From contig NZ_BAABAU010000001.1 of NCBI RefSeq assembly GCF_039537585.1, positions 372,001 to 436,000 on the forward strand: DNA of 64,000 nucleotides, read 5' to 3'. The translations under genes and the position numbers were made by a program. Positions 61,988 to 64,000 of this stretch are shown piece by piece (position 1 is the stretch's first letter; each line of letters begins with the position of its first letter). The DNA comes from Frondihabitans peucedani (GTDB lineage Bacteria; Actinomycetota; Actinomycetes; Actinomycetales; Microbacteriaceae). Under the pieces are notes generated by a model. It saw nothing but the letters and a program-made list of their open reading frames with translations. It was not told where the DNA came from and did not search any database.

Positions 61988-62835
61988 CTTCGACATCCCA
62001 GCCCGACGCCGCGCGCTCCGCGGCGATCCGCTCCATGCTCATCGACACCGTCGACCGATCGGAGGCGAGAAGGCCGGCCAGGCGCGCGGTCCTGTTCACG
62101 TCGATCGCGACGGCGGCGGTGCTCGTGATCGGAGGCCTCGGAGTCACGGTCTCCAGGATCACGGCCCCGGCGCCCGGCCACGGCATCGTCGTCGGGCCGA
62201 GCCCCGAGCCGACGCTCCCCGCGACGGTCACCCCGACCCCGGGGAGCACGTCGGGCCCCGGGATCGTCGACCCGGCCGGCACCCCCAGCCCCGTGCCGAT
62301 CGTGCCGGATCCTGCACCGACACCCTCGGTCGACCTGTCCGACCCGGGCTCGTGGAGGATCACCTTCGACGGGATCGGCCCGATCCGGGAGGATCAGGAC
62401 ATGGTCACGGCCTTCGCGTCGCTGTCGGGATACCCCACGCGCGATGACGGAAGCAGCAACTTCTGCCTCATCCGGTCCAAGCAGCTCCCCGAGGGGGTGT
62501 CACTGATCCTCGTCCCCGTGGAGAAGAAGACTCCGCTCGGTGCGGTGAAGATCGCCGTCTTCGGCGACTACGACCAGACGGCGGTGACGCCCGCGCAGGC
62601 CGCGGAGTCGCCCCGGACCCAGGAGGGCATCGGTCTCGGAGCCACTCTGACGGAGGTGCGCGCGGCCTACCCGGGTCTCACCGATCTCGGCATCGGGACC
62701 AACGGCCGCAACTACGGGGTCAGAGACTCGCGCGGGCACCTCATCGTCTTCGAGGCCGGATCGAACGGGATCGTCAGCTCGATCACGGCGGGGGCGTCGG
62801 ATGAGACCTGGTCGTTCTCGATGGGCTGCGGCTGA
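61984..62835 (+). CDS. Membrane-anchored partner of the second ECF sigma factor (putative anti-sigma factor)
   Basis: A 283-residue protein. A ~34-residue cytoplasmic N-terminus (RSAAIRSMLIDTVDRSEARR) comes first, then one TM helix at about 36-56. A Pro/Thr linker follows (PSPEPTLPATVTPTPGST), then a globular extracytoplasmic domain of about 160 residues. It has two cysteines (NFCLIR and the penultimate-residue region FSMGCG) that could form a disulfide. GIGLGATLTEVRAAYPG resembles repeats in secreted sensor-like proteins. The N-terminus is similar in plan to the protein at 28157. The anti-sigma role is inferred. Confidence 0.75.
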   Translation: MTSTSQPDAARSAAIRSMLIDTVDRSEARRPARRAVLFTSIATAAVLVIGGLGVTVSRITAPAPGHGIVVGPSPEPTLPATVTPTPGSTSGPGIVDPAGTPSPVPIVPDPAPTPSVDLSDPGSWRITFDGIGPIREDQDMVTAFASLSGYPTRDDGSSNFCLIRSKQLPEGVSLILVPVEKKTPLGAVKIAVFGDYDQTAVTPAQAAESPRTQEGIGLGATLTEVRAAYPGLTDLGIGTNGRNYGVRDSRGHLIVFEAGSNGIVSSITAGASDETWSFSMGCG

Positions 62836-62844
62836 CGGGCGGCG

Positions 62845-62850
62845 TATGTT
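62845..62850 (+). promoter_or_regulatory. Leaderless -10 TATGTT
   Basis: TATGTT stands 9 bases before the ATG at 62860, with no Shine-Dalgarno between. It is consistent with a leaderless transcript separate from the sigma operon. Confidence 0.45.
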
Positions 62851-62859
62851 GGTCGGCAG

Positions 62860-63150
62860 ATGTTCACCATTACTCTGCCTCCCCTTCTCGAAGACGCTGC
62901 CGCCGGACGCTCCCTGGCCAGCTCCCTGCCCGTCGACGGCGCCGCCCACGTGGAGATCGACGCGTCGCTCCTGGCGCTCGCCGACCACGCCTTCGTGGGC
63001 GCGCTGATGGACGAGCTGATCGGCCGCGGCCTCGAGGTCCTGGTCGTGGAGGGGGCGCCGTCCGACCTCCGCGGCTCGTTCCTCGACGCGGCGGAGCGGC
63101 ACCGCTTCGAGGAGATCTGGTTCTCGACCGACACGGCCGAGGCGGGCTGA
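62860..63150 (+). CDS. Small orphan protein with STAS-like features
   Basis: A 96-residue soluble protein I cannot assign with certainty. VEIDASLLALADHAFVGALMDELIGRGLEVLVVEGAP has the alternation of strand, helix and strand seen in STAS-type anti-anti-sigma domains (a strand with Asp-Ala-Ser, a helix, then a VLVVEG strand). The next stretch SDLRGSFLDAAERHRFEEIWF would be the following helix and strand. The Ser of DAS sits near where STAS domains are phosphorylated. It lies between the sigma pair and a BTAD regulator. Confidence 0.6.
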   Translation: MFTITLPPLLEDAAAGRSLASSLPVDGAAHVEIDASLLALADHAFVGALMDELIGRGLEVLVVEGAPSDLRGSFLDAAERHRFEEIWFSTDTAEAG

Positions 63151-63162
63151 CGGTCCACCCCT

Positions 63163-63187
63163 AACGATATATCTCCGTTGTATCGTT
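63163..63187. promoter_or_regulatory. AT-rich inverted repeat upstream of the BTAD regulator
   Basis: AACGATA (63163-63169) and TATCGTT (63181-63187) form a perfect 7-base inverted repeat with an 11-base spacer (TATCTCCGTTG). Such AT-rich operators stand out in this GC-rich DNA. The element sits just upstream of the -10 at 63205 and could be bound by a TetR/PadR-type repressor or by the BTAD protein itself. Confidence 0.5.
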
Positions 63188-63204
63188 CGGTCTCGCTCAG
63201 GCAG

Positions 63205-63210
63205 TAGGCT
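63205..63210 (+). promoter_or_regulatory. Leaderless -10 TAGGCT for the BTAD regulator
   Basis: TAGGCT lies 6 bases before the GTG at 63217, with no Shine-Dalgarno. Confidence 0.5.
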
Positions 63211-63216
63211 CAGAAC

Positions 63217-64000
63217 GTGTCCGCCGCTCCGTCCTCCCTGCGCGTCGCGGTCCTGGGGCCCGTCCTGGTCCTCGGACCGTCCGGCGAGGGTCTCGTCGAG
63301 CCGCCGGGCTCCCGCGGCAAGGCCCTCGTGGCGACCCTCGCGCTCGCCTCCGGCGGCAGCGTCTCGGCTCCGCGGCTCATCGACGAGCTGTGGGGCGACT
63401 CTCCGCCCCGGGCCGGCAAGGCCGCGCTCCAGACGCTCGTCTCGCGCCTCCGGCAGGCCTGCGCCCACGACGTCATCGTCTCGACCCCGGTCGGCTATGC
63501 CCTGGGCGACGCCGGCGCCTCCGACTTCGGTCTCGCTGCCGCCGGCCTCGTCGACGCGGAGCGGCTCCTCCCCCGAGACCCGCGGGCCGCAGAGCGCATC
63601 GCCGGAGACGCCCTCGCTCTCTGGCGGGGCGAGCCCGGAGCCGACCTCCCGGACTCCGAGGCGGCCGACGAGCTGACGGCCTCGGCCGAACGGCTGCGCA
63701 CCGGTCTCCTCCGCGTTCGTGCCCGCGCCCGCTTCGACGCCGACGACCAGGCCGGGGCGCTGGCCGACCTCGACGCCCTCGGCGACACGGCACTCCGCGA
63801 CGAGACGCTCGTCGGGCTGCGCCTCCGCGCCCTCGAGGCGGCCGGGCGGCGCACCGAGGCTCTCCGGGTCTTCGCCGACCACCGGGAACGCCTCGCCGAC
63901 GAGCTCGGCGCCGACCCCTCCGCCGATCTCGTCCGTCTGCACGCCGATCTCCTTCGGGAACCCGCCCCGGCAGAGACCCGCTCGCGTCTCACCGTGGGCC
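63217..64000 (+). CDS. BTAD-domain (SARP/AfsR-type) transcriptional regulator, N-terminal part
   Basis: At least 261 codons, running off the right edge. The N-terminal winged helix (about residues 5-95) has GKALVATLALASGGSVSAPRLIDELWGDSPPRAGKAALQTLVSRLRQA, typical of the OmpR-like domain in SARP regulators. The bacterial transcriptional activation (BTAD) domain follows (DAERLLPRDPRAAERIAGDALALWRGEPGADL, ALRDETLVGLRLRALEAAGRRTEALRVFADHRERLADELGADPS). Such proteins often continue with NB-ARC or TPR domains, beyond this window. The start is the GTG after a leaderless TAGGCT box. Confidence 0.9.
   Translation, partial: MSAAPSSLRVAVLGPVLVLGPSGEGLVEPPGSRGKALVATLALASGGSVSAPRLIDELWGDSPPRAGKAALQTLVSRLRQACAHDVIVSTPVGYALGDAGASDFGLAAAGLVDAERLLPRDPRAAERIAGDALALWRGEPGADLPDSEAADELTASAERLRTGLLRVRARARFDADDQAGALADLDALGDTALRDETLVGLRLRALEAAGRRTEALRVFADHRERLADELGADPSADLVRLHADLLREPAPAETRSRLTVG

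Overview
The window reads as chromosomal core DNA of a high-GC actinobacterium, most probably of the family Microbacteriaceae. The gene order pyrR-pyrB-pyrC-PH-carA-carB-pyrF-gmk-rpoZ-metK-priA-fmt-rsmB-rpe and thrS-HIT-pdxS-pdxT-yebC-ruvC-ruvA-ruvB is typical of actinobacteria. The small membrane gene before trpC, the mIHF-guanylate kinase fusion and the coding bias (G or C at almost every third position, frequent GTG and TTG starts, GTGA/ATGA/TGATG gene overlaps) point to Microbacteriaceae. I see no insertion sequence, prophage, CRISPR array, rRNA or tRNA gene.

Layout. 1-18075 (minus strand, read right to left): metK, priA, fmt, rsmB, rpe, hisE, hisG, hisF, hisI, trpE, a trp-linked membrane protein, a second small membrane protein, trpC, trpB, trpA, lgt and the 5' part of gltB. 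18210-28152 (minus): the pyrimidine operon pyrR to pyrF, followed by the mIHF-gmk fusion and rpoZ, ending at a strong hairpin. 28157-29551: an ECF sigma factor with its membrane partner. 29586-30704: osmC and its OhrR-type repressor with a palindromic operator. 30774-34628: nusB-efp, then a three-gene cassette (membrane protein, SDR, dienelactone hydrolase) and a lone plus-strand membrane protein. 34648-42535: aroB, aroK, aroC, mltG, ruvX, alaS and a 60-residue membrane protein. 42578-44921: rpsD and rarA. 45021-47840 (plus): a membrane-anchored cyclophilin, a DUF349 protein and an AbiEi-like protein. 47909-54032 (minus): relA, a rhodanese, secF, secD, yajC. 54028-61256 (minus): ruvB, ruvA, ruvC, yebC, pdxT, pdxS, an Ap4A-phosphorylase-like HIT protein, thrS. 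61324-64000 (plus): a second ECF sigma/membrane-protein pair, a small orphan protein and the start of a BTAD (SARP-type) regulator.

How the genes work together. Most encode housekeeping biosynthesis (Trp, His, shikimate, pyrimidine, PLP, SAM), translation (efp, alaS, thrS, rpsD, fmt, rsmB), recombination (ruvABC, rarA, ruvX, priA), protein export (secDF, yajC, lgt) and stringent control (relA). The pyr operon carries a good candidate PyrR-binding RNA loop over the pyrR ribosome-binding site. The two sigma/membrane pairs are paralogous and share a promoter-like motif.

The most unusual signals are DNA-level. The octamer GCAGGATC/GATCCTGC occurs about 44 times by hand count, far above what base composition predicts, and in the genes checked it is spelled with otherwise avoided codons in several reading frames. 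Many downstream genes have a TANNNT -10 element that overlaps the stop codon of the upstream gene, with a leaderless or very short leader. Notable coding oddities are the mIHF-Gmk fusion, an Asp-rich insert in RarA, a Ser/Thr/Ala tandem-repeat tail on AroB, and the absence of coaBC and aroE from their usual places.
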